From contig JBLHKE010000004.1 of the NCBI GenBank assembly GCA_047619485.1, positions 1 to 37,745 of the forward strand: DNA of 37,745 bases, written 5' to 3'. Made by a program: the position numbers and the translations under genes. Below, piece after piece: positions 8,833 through 19,369 of the stretch. Under the pieces are notes generated by a model that saw only the letters and a list, made by a program, of their open reading frames with translations, did not search any database and was not told where the DNA came from. This DNA comes from JBLHKE01 sp047619485 (lineage in GTDB: Bacteria > Verrucomicrobiota > Verrucomicrobiia > Verrucomicrobiales > DEV007). Within the stretch, counting starts at the first letter, position 1. Every line of letters starts with the position of its first letter.

Positions 8833-10485
8833 TTACATCATGCCGCCCATGCCGCCCATTCCACCCATTCCGTGGTCATGGCCGTGGTCGCCACCACCAC
8901 CTGCTTCTTCCTTCTCAGGGAGATCGGTGATGAGACACTCGGTGGTCAGCAGGAGACCGGAGATCGACGCGGCGTTCTGGAGAGCGCTGCGGGTCACTTT
9001 GGTCGGGTCGACGACACCAGCCGCGATGAGGTCTTCGTAGACTCCAGTCGCGACGTTGTAGCCGATGTTACCTTTCTCGTTGCGGACGTGCTCGACGATG
9101 AGGGCACCCTCACGGCCTGCGTTGGCAGCAAGCTGGCGAAGCGGACTCTCGATCGCACGACGGACGATGTCAGCACCGGTGGCTTCGTCGCCTACGAGCT
9201 TGAGATCGCCAAGAGCAGCTTGTGCGCGGATGAGGGCGGTTCCGCCACCTGGGACGATACCTTCTTCAACAGCTGCACGCGTTGCGTGGAGTGCGTCTTC
9301 GACGCGGGCTTTCTTCTCCTTCATCTCGGTCTCGGTAGCTGCACCGACGTTGATGACGGCGACACCACCTGCGAGCTTGGCGAGGCGCTCCTGGAGCTTC
9401 TCACGGTCGTAGTCAGAGGTGGTCTCCTCGATCTGGCGACGGATCTGATTGACGCGGCCAGCGATGTCGGCCGAATCGCCTTCACCTTCGATGATGGTCG
9501 TGCTCTCCTTGTCAATGGTGATGCGCTTGGCAGAACCGAGGTCTTCGAGCTCGACGTTCTCGAGCTTCACACCGAGGTCTTCGGTGATCACCTTGCCGCC
9601 GGTGAGGACAGCGATGTCTTCGAGCATTGCCTTGCGGCGATCGCCGAAGCCAGGAGCCTTGACTGCTGCAACGTTGAGCGTGCCACGGAGCTTGTTGACG
9701 ACGAGGGTCGCGAGGGCTTCACCTTCGACGTCTTCGGCGATGATGACGAATGGACGACCGGTCTTAGCGACCTTCTCGAGGAGGGGCAGCATGTCCTTGA
9801 GGCTGCTGACCTTCTTCTCGTGGATGAGGACGATAGCGTTCTCGAGAACTGTCTCCATGCTCTCAGGATCAGTGACGAAGTATGGGCTGAGATAGCCTTT
9901 GTCGAACTGCATGCCTTCGACGACTTCAAGGCTGGTCTCGATGCCTTTGGCTTCCTCGACGGTGATGGTGCCGTCTTTGCCGACCTTGTCCATGGCATCG
10001 GCGATGATGGCACCGATGGTCTCGTCCCAGTTGGCAGAAACCGTAGCGACCTGTGCGATCTCTTTGGTGTCGTTGACCGGGTTGCTGATCTTGTGGAGCT
10101 CGGCGACGAGCGCCTCGGTGGCCTTCATGATACCACGCTGGAGCGAGGTTGGGTTGGCGCCAGCTGTGACGTTGCGGAGACCTTCTTTGTAGATGGCCTC
10201 GGCGAGCACGGTTGCCGTCGTGGTGCCGTCACCAGCGATGTCGGAAGTCTTGGAAGAGACTTCGCGGATCAGCTGCGCGCCCATGTTCTCGTAGGGGCAT
10301 TCGAGTTCGATTTCTTTAGCGACCGTGACACCGTCTTTGGTGATCGTCGGGCTGCCGAATTTCTTGTCGAGGATGACGTTGCGACCGGAGGGGCCGAGGG
10401 TGCTTTTGACGGCACGGGCGAGTTTCTGCACGCCGCGGAGGAGTGCATGACGAGCTGCTTCGTCGAATAGTAGTTGTTTAGCCAT
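8833..10485 (-). CDS. groEL: Chaperonin GroEL (Hsp60)
   Basis: The 550-residue product is the large cytoplasmic chaperonin that folds proteins inside a double-ring cage with GroES and ATP. It starts MAKQLLFDEAARHALL and shows the nucleotide-binding GDGTTTATVLA near residue 87, the apical-domain stretch KAPGFGDRRKAMLEDIAVLTGG, and EEGIVPGGGTAL. The tail ends in GMGGMGGMGGMM, as in typical GroELs, preceded by a His-rich HGHDHG. Length fits the family. It follows groES by 42 bases on the same strand, the usual order. No Shine-Dalgarno precedes the ATG. No CIRCE operator (GCACTC/GAGTGC palindrome) was found at the operon. Confidence 0.97.
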   Translation of the reverse strand: MAKQLLFDEAARHALLRGVQKLARAVKSTLGPSGRNVILDKKFGSPTITKDGVTVAKEIELECPYENMGAQLIREVSSKTSDIAGDGTTTATVLAEAIYKEGLRNVTAGANPTSLQRGIMKATEALVAELHKISNPVNDTKEIAQVATVSANWDETIGAIIADAMDKVGKDGTITVEEAKGIETSLEVVEGMQFDKGYLSPYFVTDPESMETVLENAIVLIHEKKVSSLKDMLPLLEKVAKTGRPFVIIAEDVEGEALATLVVNKLRGTLNVAAVKAPGFGDRRKAMLEDIAVLTGGKVITEDLGVKLENVELEDLGSAKRITIDKESTTIIEGEGDSADIAGRVNQIRRQIEETTSDYDREKLQERLAKLAGGVAVINVGAATETEMKEKKARVEDALHATRAAVEEGIVPGGGTALIRAQAALGDLKLVGDEATGADIVRRAIESPLRQLAANAGREGALIVEHVRNEKGNIGYNVATGVYEDLIAAGVVDPTKVTRSALQNAASISGLLLTTECLITDLPEKEEAGGGGDHGHDHGMGGMGGMGGMM

Positions 10486-10527
10486 TGTATTTTAAGATTG
10501 GATTGAGTGTATTGCGTTGGGTTGGGT

Positions 10528-10821
10528 TTAGCCGAGGATGCCGAGGATGTCTGCCTCGCCGAGGATCAGATGATCTTCGCTGTCGAGCTTGACGTCGGTG
10601 CCGCCGTATTTGGAGATGAGGACTTTGTCGCCGACTTTGACGGTAAATTCGAAGTCGCTGCCGTCTTCGTTTTTGCCGCCGGTGCCGAGGGCAACGATCT
10701 GTGCTTCCTGTGGTTTTTCACGGGCGGAGTCTGGGATGATGATGCCGCCGGCCGAGGTCTCGTCCTCGTCGATACGCTTGGCCAGCACGCGCTGACCGAG
10801 GGGTTTGATGGATGTAGCCAT
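10528..10821 (-). CDS. groES: Co-chaperonin GroES (Hsp10)
   Basis: The 97-residue protein caps the GroEL ring. It carries the family N terminus (IKPLGQRVLAKRI), the mobile-loop region ETSAGGIIIPDSA, the GDKVLISKYGGTDVKL strand and ends LGILG. Length is normal (about 97). It lies between dnaK and groEL on the same strand; a G/C hairpin with a T-run (10865-10894) separates it from dnaK, so it may have its own promoter. The leader is A-rich with only a weak AAGAAG as a possible ribosome binding site. Confidence 0.96.
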   Translation of the reverse strand: MATSIKPLGQRVLAKRIDEDETSAGGIIIPDSAREKPQEAQIVALGTGGKNEDGSDFEFTVKVGDKVLISKYGGTDVKLDSEDHLILGEADILGILG

Positions 10822-10864
10822 TTTAGTTACTTCTTAGTTTTTTGTTACGTTGTCGTGTTGTGGT

Positions 10865-10894
10865 AAAAGCCGCCCCCCCACTGGGAGGACAGCT
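10865..10894 (-). terminator. Hairpin with T-run between dnaK and groES
   Basis: On the minus strand CCTCCC pairs with the following G-run around AGT, flanked by AGC/GCT, and the stem is followed by TTTT. This looks like an intrinsic terminator or partial attenuator just after dnaK, which would separate dnaK transcription from groES-groEL. The plus strand shows a run of seven C here. Confidence 0.5.
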
Positions 10895-10909
10895 GTGATT
10901 GTTGTCTTG

Positions 10910-12832
<1,923 letters not shown>

Positions 12833-13077
12833 GGTTTCTGTTGGTTTCTTGGTTTTGGGAGAAGGTTGTGGATGCGCTTCGGATCGCGCTTGAGTGTTGT
12901 TCCTGCTTCCTTTGCATTTGCCATGCCAGCCAGCAACATTTTACATCAACAAGCTCACAGTTAAACAGTTACATTCAATTCAGCCGGCCGCGCAATTTTG
13001 GGATAATCGGCCATTTTGCGCCACAATGTCGCAACTAGGTGCGACAACATGTCAGATTGACGCGGGTCAGTGATTCC
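12833..13077. other. 245-base region between dnaK and the DUF1361 gene
   Basis: No gene is visible. It should hold the dnaK promoter (minus strand); a TAAAAT about 120 bases before the start is only a weak -10 candidate. A palindrome TGTCGCA/TGCGACA with a 6-base centre lies at 13027-13046. No CIRCE-like GCACTC/GAGTGC pair was found. Confidence 0.4.
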
Positions 13078-13785
13078 TCAGGCTGCGTCCCGCAGACGCC
13101 AGGTGGCACGCGAAAAGGTGTGCAGCAAGAGGATCGTCACGCCAAATAGGACGGTCACGGCCCAGGTTCGAGGGTGCGACATCGGATTGAGAAAACGATC
13201 CGTAATATCGGCAGCCAGTTGCAGCGGTCGCGTGAGGATGTCCCAACTGTTCCAGCGCAGGAAGCGGCCGAGGTAGATGCCGAAGCCGGCGAGGAATGAT
13301 GCCGCGCCGATGCAGATCGCGGCTCGGGGTGGTCGGAGGCGCTGGTCGAGGACTGCGTGAATCTGGCGCAGCGAGATCAGGCCAGCAATCATCGCGAGGC
13401 AAGCAAAGTTAGACAGCATGCCGACGTCGTACCAGATTGGGATGACCGGGTGCGACTTGCGGTGCAGGTGGATCAGGTCGGTGACGACGTAAGGCGCATT
13501 GGGAAAAAACAACAACCACAGTGCTGCGCAGCTCCAGAACTTCCAGCGAGATTGCTTTTTAGAAAGCGGGAAACTCCAGATCAACGGAACGAAGGCGAGA
13601 AATAAATTCCAGACTAGAAAGCGGTATTGGCCACTTCCACTGAAAGCGATGCGCCCGGCGAGCAGGGCTAAGCACCACAGCGTGGCGAGACCGAGAAGGA
13701 TCGGGAGCGGGTGCTTCGTATAGTTTGAGCGGAGGATGCGGACGAGACGGACGAGACGGACGAGACGGACGAGACGGATAGGCAT
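13078..13785 (-). CDS. DUF1361 family membrane protein
   Basis: The 235-residue protein has about seven hydrophobic segments and the sequence hallmarks I associate with DUF1361: WNLFLAFVPL, WLLFFPNAPYVVTDLIHL, WYDVGML, and FGIYLGRFLRWNSWDIL. The function of the family is not known. I choose the ATG at 13785; an upstream TTG at 13821 is in frame, but a 17-base palindrome (13808-13824) sits there and is better read as an operator. The N terminus is encoded by four perfect copies of a 9-base repeat (13741-13776), giving (Leu-Val-Arg)n. It lies upstream of dnaK on the same strand, 245 bases away, so is probably a separate unit. Confidence 0.8.
   Translation of the reverse strand: MPIRLVRLVRLVRLVRILRSNYTKHPLPILLGLATLWCLALLAGRIAFSGSGQYRFLVWNLFLAFVPLIWSFPLSKKQSRWKFWSCAALWLLFFPNAPYVVTDLIHLHRKSHPVIPIWYDVGMLSNFACLAMIAGLISLRQIHAVLDQRLRPPRAAICIGAASFLAGFGIYLGRFLRWNSWDILTRPLQLAADITDRFLNPMSHPRTWAVTVLFGVTILLLHTFSRATWRLRDAA
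13741..13776. repeat. Coding 9-bp tandem repeat, four copies
   Basis: Four perfect head-to-tail copies of GACGAGACG lie inside the DUF1361 frame and encode a repeated Leu-Val-Arg triplet near the N terminus. Because the unit is three codons, copy-number change would keep the frame. Confidence 0.9.
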
Positions 13786-13807
13786 TTCTTGAATTCTGAA
13801 CGAGTTC

Positions 13808-13824
13808 ACTTTGTGACACAAAGT
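13808..13824. promoter_or_regulatory. 17-base palindrome upstream of the DUF1361 gene
   Basis: ACTTTGTGACACAAAGT is a perfect palindrome around one central base, ending 23 bases upstream of the chosen ATG (13785). It has the size and symmetry of a dimeric repressor site. No regulator is identified in the window. Confidence 0.45.
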
Positions 13825-13873
13825 AAACGGTAGCGTTCGAAAATTCTTTCACCCCAGGGTGCTTTTTTCAGGA

Positions 13874-13894
13874 GGCAAGACGCCCCGACTACTA
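13874..13894 (-). repeat. Post-stop repeat motif, half copy
   Basis: Reading the minus strand from the TAG stop of the CotH gene, the next bases TAGTCGGGGCGTCT are identical to those that follow the TAG stop of the last Mrp gene (26552 onward), and the match continues with one change through GCCTC. Here the downstream partner arm is missing, so it is a half element. Confidence 0.55.
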
Positions 13895-16800
13895 TCGACT
13901 GGTGACTCTGAGTCTGACGAAGAACCTCTCGCCAGCGGAGAGTGTCGACGGGTAGTTGATGGTGAAGGTCGCGGTGCCGTCCCCGTTGTGGATCTCACCG
14001 CCAGAGCCAGTTTCGACCGGCGCCACCCAGGTGTTGAGGTTGGTCGAGACCTCGACGCTGATGAGCGCATCGTCTGCCGCAAGATTTCTTGGATAGGTGA
14101 CACTGAAGGCACCGCCGCCCAAAAATTGCGCTACCAGAACATCCGGGCTATTCGGGCTGGAATCGCTGGTGCCGAAGGCATGTTCGGCGAAGGCGCTCAG
14201 ACCATCGTCGTCAGCATCAGCTTCGGGGTCGCCAACGAATGGAACCGAATCCCCTGCCCCGAGGCTGCCCATCCCACCGACACTAGCGCGCCAGTTGGTA
14301 GCCACCGCGTGGTCAGGGTTCGCATCGGGATCGATGAGGACGAGGCTCGGCCCGTCGCCGTCCGGCGACTCTGGCCACGGGAAACGATCGTTGTAACTAA
14401 AGTCGCGAATCGTTCCATTCGCGCCAGTCAGCACGAGGCGTTCGCCGCCGTTCGCCAGCGCGGTCGCGTTGGCGAACTCGCCAGCGATGAGCGAATTGAA
14501 ACCCACCCCGTAACGCTCGACGAAGGCCGCCTGATTGGAGACCACCAAGGCACGGGATCCTGGCTCGATCGAGCTGACGGGCGCGCCGAAGAAACTGAAA
14601 TCTACGCCGCCGGCGAACGACACCGCACTGAGGTCGAGCGGGCTGCCGGAGATGTTGAGGAACTCGATGTATTCGAACTGGTCCCCGTCGGTGAAACCGG
14701 CGCTCAGCTCCGAAGCGGACGGCCCGACCGGGTTGTACATGATCTCCGAGATCACCAGGTTGTTAGCATCTGCGAGCTCCGCCCCGACGACGAAAGCAGC
14801 GCTGGTCGGTCCGCCCCATTGCTGGCCATCGAAGGCTCGGGCGACCACGCTGGTGCTCGAATTGAGGACGATCGGCGTGGCGACCACGGTGTGGTTCACG
14901 CTGAGACGTGGCTTGATGAGGAAGTCTGACCCGGAGGCACTGGAACCCATCCCCTGGATCGCGAGCACGTTGGTGCCATTGATCATCGATGATTTGAAAG
15001 CGGTGAGATCGTAGTCGAATCGGCTGTCATCATCGACGCTGTTGAACACGTAATCGGCGACTGCTGGATCCCCCCACCCGTTGCCCGAATTCGAGTCCCA
15101 AGCGATCGTTGCCGGCGCCGAGCTGCTGCGGGCGATCTCGGTGCCGTTTAGGTGGGCGACGAAGCCGTCATCGTATTTGATCTCCAGCAACAGCGAGTTG
15201 ATGGCGTCAGCATTGTCGAAATCGAACGCGAAGCGGAAGTAGCCACTGGCATTCCTGATGCCGGGTGATGGCGGTTGCAGATCGGCCTTGATGTTAGTGA
15301 CGATCTCCGGCTCGAGTGCCCCGCCGGGATTCTCAAACCCGAGTCCCGATGCGCCGGTTTTCCAGCCACCATCCTCGAAAGTGCGACCCGCCCAAGTTGC
15401 CTCGAGGGAGTCATCCTGGGGCACGAGGTACTGGCAGCTAGCATCTTCGGACAGCAGCACGTCAGTCACTGGACCACCGTCGAACGGAACCGCCAAGGGC
15501 GAGATAGCCCCACCTGGTGCGCGCGGATCACTGCCATCCAAGGTGTAGTAGATAGCAGCCTCAGTAGAGTTCATCGTTAGCTGGAACCCCTCAGCCACGA
15601 TGCCGCCCTGCTGGTTGAAGATCGGCGGCGAGAAGAATTGCTCGTCGATCCATTCGGAGCGCGCCTTGAGCCAGCCTTTCAAGTGTGAGATGTCTCGCTC
15701 CCAGCCCGCGGTCCCCGCTGCGGCAAAATTCTGCCCACTAATATTACCAGGCGGGTAGCGGGTCCAACGGACGAAGCTACGCGCCTGCGCTTCGCGAATC
15801 TCATCGGCCATGGAGTCGATGATCGCGCCCATGTTGGACTCAGTGAACTCGGCGTCTCGCAACTCATACCAGCGATCGACAACTTGCTGCATCACGTCCG
15901 GACGGGAGCTGTTGGCTGCTGGGGTCGGCTGATTGTTACTAGTGAATCCCAACAGCTTGCCGAACCACGGGTATTGGGAATCATACCAGGTCTCGCTGTC
16001 ACCGATGTCCCAGCGCCTTGGGTTGTCATCGCGACCATCGTCCGAGCCCATGGTGCGGTCGTAGTCCCAGATCGGCCCCGCGTGCACCGGCCCCTCACGC
16101 TCCTTGTAGAAGTACTGCGACAGGCGCCCCCAGTCCGGATCCATCGAGAGGATGTTGAGCCAGAAGTTGTCGATCCAGGCGCCGACGTCCATGTATTCAG
16201 AAAAGTGTATCCCGGTGCTGGCATTGATCCCATTGGGGGCATCGAGCGCCGTATTCATGTCCGCGAGGTAACCTTCGAGGGAACTCCTCTGCTGGGTCGT
16301 GATCACGTTTGGTGAGGTGAGTGGCAGGCTCCCCATTCCCGCGCCATTGATACTCTGCTCCCCCGCCCCCGAGCGATCTCTCTTGAAGACATAGCCGCCG
16401 GTGACCTCTGGCGCACTGTTGTCCCAAGGCTTCACATCCGGGATATCGAGGCGGCCGCTGTCGGGCTCGATCTTCTCCATGAAAGTGTAGACGCCGAAGT
16501 AGTCGTTGCTGCCGACGTTGCCGCCCGTCGCATCGTGGAAGATCTCGATAAACTGCGTCTTCACCGCCCAGCGCCCTACCTGGTTGCTGAGTTCGTAGAG
16601 GAACGGATTGCGTATCAGCGACTGATCAAATTGGAAGCGCGAGTTGAGGATCCAGTCCCCCTCGGCCGAAAACCCGAGCGGGCGGATGTCCACATCCTCG
16701 TCAGACTCGTCCCAGCTCTCCAACGCCATCGCGTATTTGTCGAAGCCGCCGGAGCTAGAGCCGCGCTTGCGGTATCCGCAGCGGGTTCCGAGTGCGGGCT

Positions 16801-18301
16801 CGCCGGTCAGGGTGGTGCGCCCGGTCAGTGGATCCGGTTCATAGATCAGCATGAAACCTGGCACGCGAACGGCTGAGTTCGCCCCGGGCGGATCTCCCGC
16901 GCTGAACTTCGAGACCAGCACGATGGGCAGGTCCGATGAGAAGTTCACCTGACTGGCATCAAGCTTCATGTAACCCTCGCTGCGCCCGGTCCCGTCAATA
17001 GTACCTGGGAGGAACGCCTTCGCCCGAACCATCACAGAGGTGTTGATCGTTATGGGCGCGCTATAGGTCGGGGAGGCCGCGCCCGCCTCGTTGGTAGGGA
17101 CACTGCCGTCGAGCGTGTAGTGAATGACCGCGGACGGGTTGGGCACGCTGAGAGTGAGCGGGAAGTCGCTGGAGAAAGCGCGCCCGGTCACTGAGAAGTC
17201 GACCAGCGAAGGCGGCGCGGCACTCAGGATTCCATTGGGTGCGCCGGGTGTTGGCTCCTCGAAGTAGCCCAACTGCGGCGGAAGCGAAAGATCCACTACC
17301 TCGGCGGCAAGCTTGGCCTGGAAATAGACATCAGAGCTCCCGGTAGAATTGTTCATCATCTGGACTGCCAGCACGTTCGCCCCATCCTGCAGGTGCCCCG
17401 CAAAATTGATCGGGAAAAAATCTGGACCGTCGTTCTCTTCGATACTATCGGTCGCGATCGAGTCAAAAGCGGGAGACGCCGGAGCATTGGACGATGCGAC
17501 CTCATGCCCGTTCAGGAAGACCACGAAGCCGTCCTCGTAGAGCACCTCAATCGCCATCGAGAACACCTCCGCGGCGTTCTCGACCGTGAACGGGTAGCGC
17601 AGATACGCAGAACCCTTTAGCGCAGACGGTCGGCCGAAACGCGCCGCCGTCTCAAAGGCGGTCGGCCCACTCCCGCCCGGGAGCAGAGGATACCCCCAGC
17701 CAACCCCGTTGGTGCTCGTCGCCCAAGATCCGTCGTCGAAACCGAAGGTCTCCCAGTCCGGGACGGCCTCGATCGGCGCCAAGTAGCTGAGGCTATCGGA
17801 TTCAGAAATCAGCTCCACTATCCCGAGCGCGCCACCGGTGCCCGTGCCATACGATACATTTTCATACTGCTCTGGGAACTCCGGTGAGAAGACCGAGACC
17901 GCCGTGTCGCCACCCGGTGCCACCAGCGCGAGAAACTCACCACCGCCACCCAGACTAAAATTCGTATGTAGCTCCGAGCCGGCCACCGCCCGATCCTTGC
18001 CGGAGGCGAACACGATCAAGTAGCCTCCAACCGCGACTTCGACATCCGGCAATTGCCACTTGACCAGATTCGAAGCGCTGTCGGTGAGGAAGTAACCCGC
18101 AGTCGAACGAGCGACCGCGTCGGGGTTATGAATCTCGATCCAGTCGGAAGGCGCTCCATCTTCGTCCGCGAGCGAGCTGGAAGTCGCGCGAGCGAGAAAT
18201 TCCGATATTACGAGCTCAGCCCTAGCAGATTGGATTGAAATTAGGCCGACAGCGAGCGCTACCAGACAGCGGCAGAAATTGGGGGGAGATTTGGGGGTCA
18301 T
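13892..18301 (-). CDS. Exported lamin-tail / CotH-kinase multidomain protein
   Basis: This 1469-residue protein starts with a signal peptide (hydrophobic LVALAVGLISI, likely cut after ARA at about residue 28). Then come a lamin-tail domain (about 29-130), a jelly-roll-like segment (about 165-340), a chitobiase-C-terminal-like repeat (IHYTLDGSVPT, about 385-440), the CotH kinase domain (about 465-860, with IWDYDRTMGSDDGRDD near 745), a second YYTLDGSDPRAP repeat (about 920), another jelly-roll-like segment (about 945-1100), a lamin-tail domain (about 1165-1330), and the DADDDG-containing C-terminal module (about 1345-1469) that ends RLRVTSR. The same C-terminal module closes the protein at 1-5325. 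CotH domains are atypical kinases; here I infer a secreted role, target unknown. No close upstream partner; the Mrp operon diverges from it. Confidence 0.85.
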   Translation of the reverse strand: MTPKSPPNFCRCLVALAVGLISIQSARAELVISEFLARATSSSLADEDGAPSDWIEIHNPDAVARSTAGYFLTDSASNLVKWQLPDVEVAVGGYLIVFASGKDRAVAGSELHTNFSLGGGGEFLALVAPGGDTAVSVFSPEFPEQYENVSYGTGTGGALGIVELISESDSLSYLAPIEAVPDWETFGFDDGSWATSTNGVGWGYPLLPGGSGPTAFETAARFGRPSALKGSAYLRYPFTVENAAEVFSMAIEVLYEDGFVVFLNGHEVASSNAPASPAFDSIATDSIEENDGPDFFPINFAGHLQDGANVLAVQMMNNSTGSSDVYFQAKLAAEVVDLSLPPQLGYFEEPTPGAPNGILSAAPPSLVDFSVTGRAFSSDFPLTLSVPNPSAVIHYTLDGSVPTNEAGAASPTYSAPITINTSVMVRAKAFLPGTIDGTGRSEGYMKLDASQVNFSSDLPIVLVSKFSAGDPPGANSAVRVPGFMLIYEPDPLTGRTTLTGEPALGTRCGYRKRGSSSGGFDKYAMALESWDESDEDVDIRPLGFSAEGDWILNSRFQFDQSLIRNPFLYELSNQVGRWAVKTQFIEIFHDATGGNVGSNDYFGVYTFMEKIEPDSGRLDIPDVKPWDNSAPEVTGGYVFKRDRSGAGEQSINGAGMGSLPLTSPNVITTQQRSSLEGYLADMNTALDAPNGINASTGIHFSEYMDVGAWIDNFWLNILSMDPDWGRLSQYFYKEREGPVHAGPIWDYDRTMGSDDGRDDNPRRWDIGDSETWYDSQYPWFGKLLGFTSNNQPTPAANSSRPDVMQQVVDRWYELRDAEFTESNMGAIIDSMADEIREAQARSFVRWTRYPPGNISGQNFAAAGTAGWERDISHLKGWLKARSEWIDEQFFSPPIFNQQGGIVAEGFQLTMNSTEAAIYYTLDGSDPRAPGGAISPLAVPFDGGPVTDVLLSEDASCQYLVPQDDSLEATWAGRTFEDGGWKTGASGLGFENPGGALEPEIVTNIKADLQPPSPGIRNASGYFRFAFDFDNADAINSLLLEIKYDDGFVAHLNGTEIARSSSAPATIAWDSNSGNGWGDPAVADYVFNSVDDDSRFDYDLTAFKSSMINGTNVLAIQGMGSSASGSDFLIKPRLSVNHTVVATPIVLNSSTSVVARAFDGQQWGGPTSAAFVVGAELADANNLVISEIMYNPVGPSASELSAGFTDGDQFEYIEFLNISGSPLDLSAVSFAGGVDFSFFGAPVSSIEPGSRALVVSNQAAFVERYGVGFNSLIAGEFANATALANGGERLVLTGANGTIRDFSYNDRFPWPESPDGDGPSLVLIDPDANPDHAVATNWRASVGGMGSLGAGDSVPFVGDPEADADDDGLSAFAEHAFGTSDSSPNSPDVLVAQFLGGGAFSVTYPRNLAADDALISVEVSTNLNTWVAPVETGSGGEIHNGDGTATFTINYPSTLSAGERFFVRLRVTSR

Positions 18302-18527
18302 GTGAATTATGTGATACTATATTTGACAGTATGCCTCTCTAAATGCCCCATTGGAAGCGAATTCCTTCCGATTCCCGGCGAATTTCTACCCGCCAGTTTC
18401 CCAGAATCACAGCAGCCACCCACGCTGCTAGGAAGTTGATCGACCAAGATTTCCTTGCATTGCGAGGCCGAATCCCTATTTGATACGGATTCCCCGACAG
18501 ACCGCTCTCAGCGGCTGGCTCCGCCAA
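18302..18527. other. Divergent intergenic region, CotH gene / Mrp operon
   Basis: These 226 bases must carry promoters for the minus-strand CotH gene and the plus-strand Mrp operon. A TATAGT (minus strand, about 20 bases before the CotH start) could be a -10, without a good -35. A 6-bp hairpin AGCAGC/GCTGCT lies at 18411-18429. Nothing else stands out. Confidence 0.35.
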
Positions 18528-19034
18528 ATGCACAAACTCTTCATTTTCACTATTTTGCTGTCGTCATGGCTGGTTTTCTCCGGAAAGTTCGATGCCTTCC
18601 ATGTCGGGCTTGGGGTGGTGTCTACGCTTCTGGTGACCCTCTCATTTGGCGACCTACTGTTCGCCCAGCGCAAGACCGGCGCCAAGGATCGAGTCAGAGA
18701 ACTCCTGCGGCTCCCGGGCTATCTCACCTGGCTCCTGTGGCAGATCGTGGTGGCAAACCTGCACGTACTCAAGCTCGCGCTACTGCCGCGTGGCCCGGAG
18801 GAAATCAAGCCACGCATCGTGCGCTTCAAGACCCACCTCACTAGTGATTTCGCACGGTTCGTGTTCGCTCAGAGCATCACGCTCACCCCGGGCACGGTGA
18901 CCGTCGACATCGATGGTGACGAGTTCGTCGTGCACGCGATCAGCCGCGCCGCCGCCGAGGGTTTGACGGGAAAGATGGAGGAGAGAGTCGCCCGCGTCTT
19001 TGAACCCGAACTCCTTAGGGAGGCGGCCAAATAA
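18528..19034 (+). CDS. mrpE: Mrp/Mnh antiporter subunit E
   Basis: The 168-residue protein is the first gene of the Mrp cation/proton antiporter operon. It has two N-terminal hydrophobic helices (HKLFIFTILLSSWLVF and VSTLLVTLSF), a third around LTWLLWQIVVANLHVLKLAL, and a cytoplasmic C terminus with the family-typical stretch ITLTPGTVTVDIDGDEFVVHAI. The frame extends to a TTG at 18480, but the ATG at 18528 puts the start at MHKLF, where MrpE proteins normally begin. No Shine-Dalgarno is visible. mrpF follows after 5 bases. Confidence 0.88.
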   Translation: MHKLFIFTILLSSWLVFSGKFDAFHVGLGVVSTLLVTLSFGDLLFAQRKTGAKDRVRELLRLPGYLTWLLWQIVVANLHVLKLALLPRGPEEIKPRIVRFKTHLTSDFARFVFAQSITLTPGTVTVDIDGDEFVVHAISRAAAEGLTGKMEERVARVFEPELLREAAK

Positions 19035-19039
19035 TCAGC

Positions 19040-19366
19040 ATGCACGACTTCTTCATTTTCGTCGGCATGGTCATTTTCTTGCTCATGCTGCCCGCGCTTT
19101 ACCGGGTGGTCGCCGGGCCGACGGTGATCGACCGGATCGTCGCAGCCAACGTGATCGGGACGAAGACCGCCGTCCTCCTGATTATCATTGGCACGGTCTA
19201 CAACAATGTAGCGATGTTCGTCGACTTCGCCCTAGCCTACGCGCTCCTCAACTTCATCGGCTCCCTGGCAGCGTCCCGCTACTGCCACAAGATGAGCGTC
19301 GACGAAAATGAACCCGAAACGGACACCCGACCGGCGCGTGTCAAACGCACCCGCCGCGCCCTCTAG
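19040..19366 (+). CDS. mrpF: Mrp/Mnh antiporter subunit F
   Basis: This is a 108-residue, three-helix membrane protein of the Mrp complex. Family features: LPALYRVVAGPTVIDRIVAANVIGTKTAVLLI and the helix FVDFALAYALLNFIGSLA. The last 25 residues are charged and Arg-rich. It sits 5 bases after mrpE and 3 bases before mrpG, so translation is probably coupled. A GGGAGG lies 16 bases before the ATG, farther than usual. Confidence 0.92.
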   Translation: MHDFFIFVGMVIFLLMLPALYRVVAGPTVIDRIVAANVIGTKTAVLLIIIGTVYNNVAMFVDFALAYALLNFIGSLAASRYCHKMSVDENEPETDTRPARVKRTRRAL

Positions 19367-19369
19367 GAG

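Noticed and set aside
8830..10470. A 546-codon open frame opposite groEL
   Set aside because: It is the mirror of groEL, whose protein is unmistakable. The opposite-strand product has no recognisable motif and is rich in Asp/Val/Leu as expected from reversed GC-rich codons.
13741..13776. CRISPR-like repeat
   Set aside because: The 9-base units are contiguous without spacers and lie in a coding frame; no CRISPR array or cas gene was seen in the window.
13850..13868. Plus-strand hairpin CACCC/GGGTG followed by CTTTTTT as a terminator
   Set aside because: No plus-strand gene ends there, and both neighbouring genes are on the minus strand, for which the T-run is on the wrong side.
13859..14929. 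A 356-codon frame opposite the CotH gene
   Set aside because: The CotH reading has a signal peptide and recognisable domains; the opposite frame is Arg/Glu/Val-rich noise.
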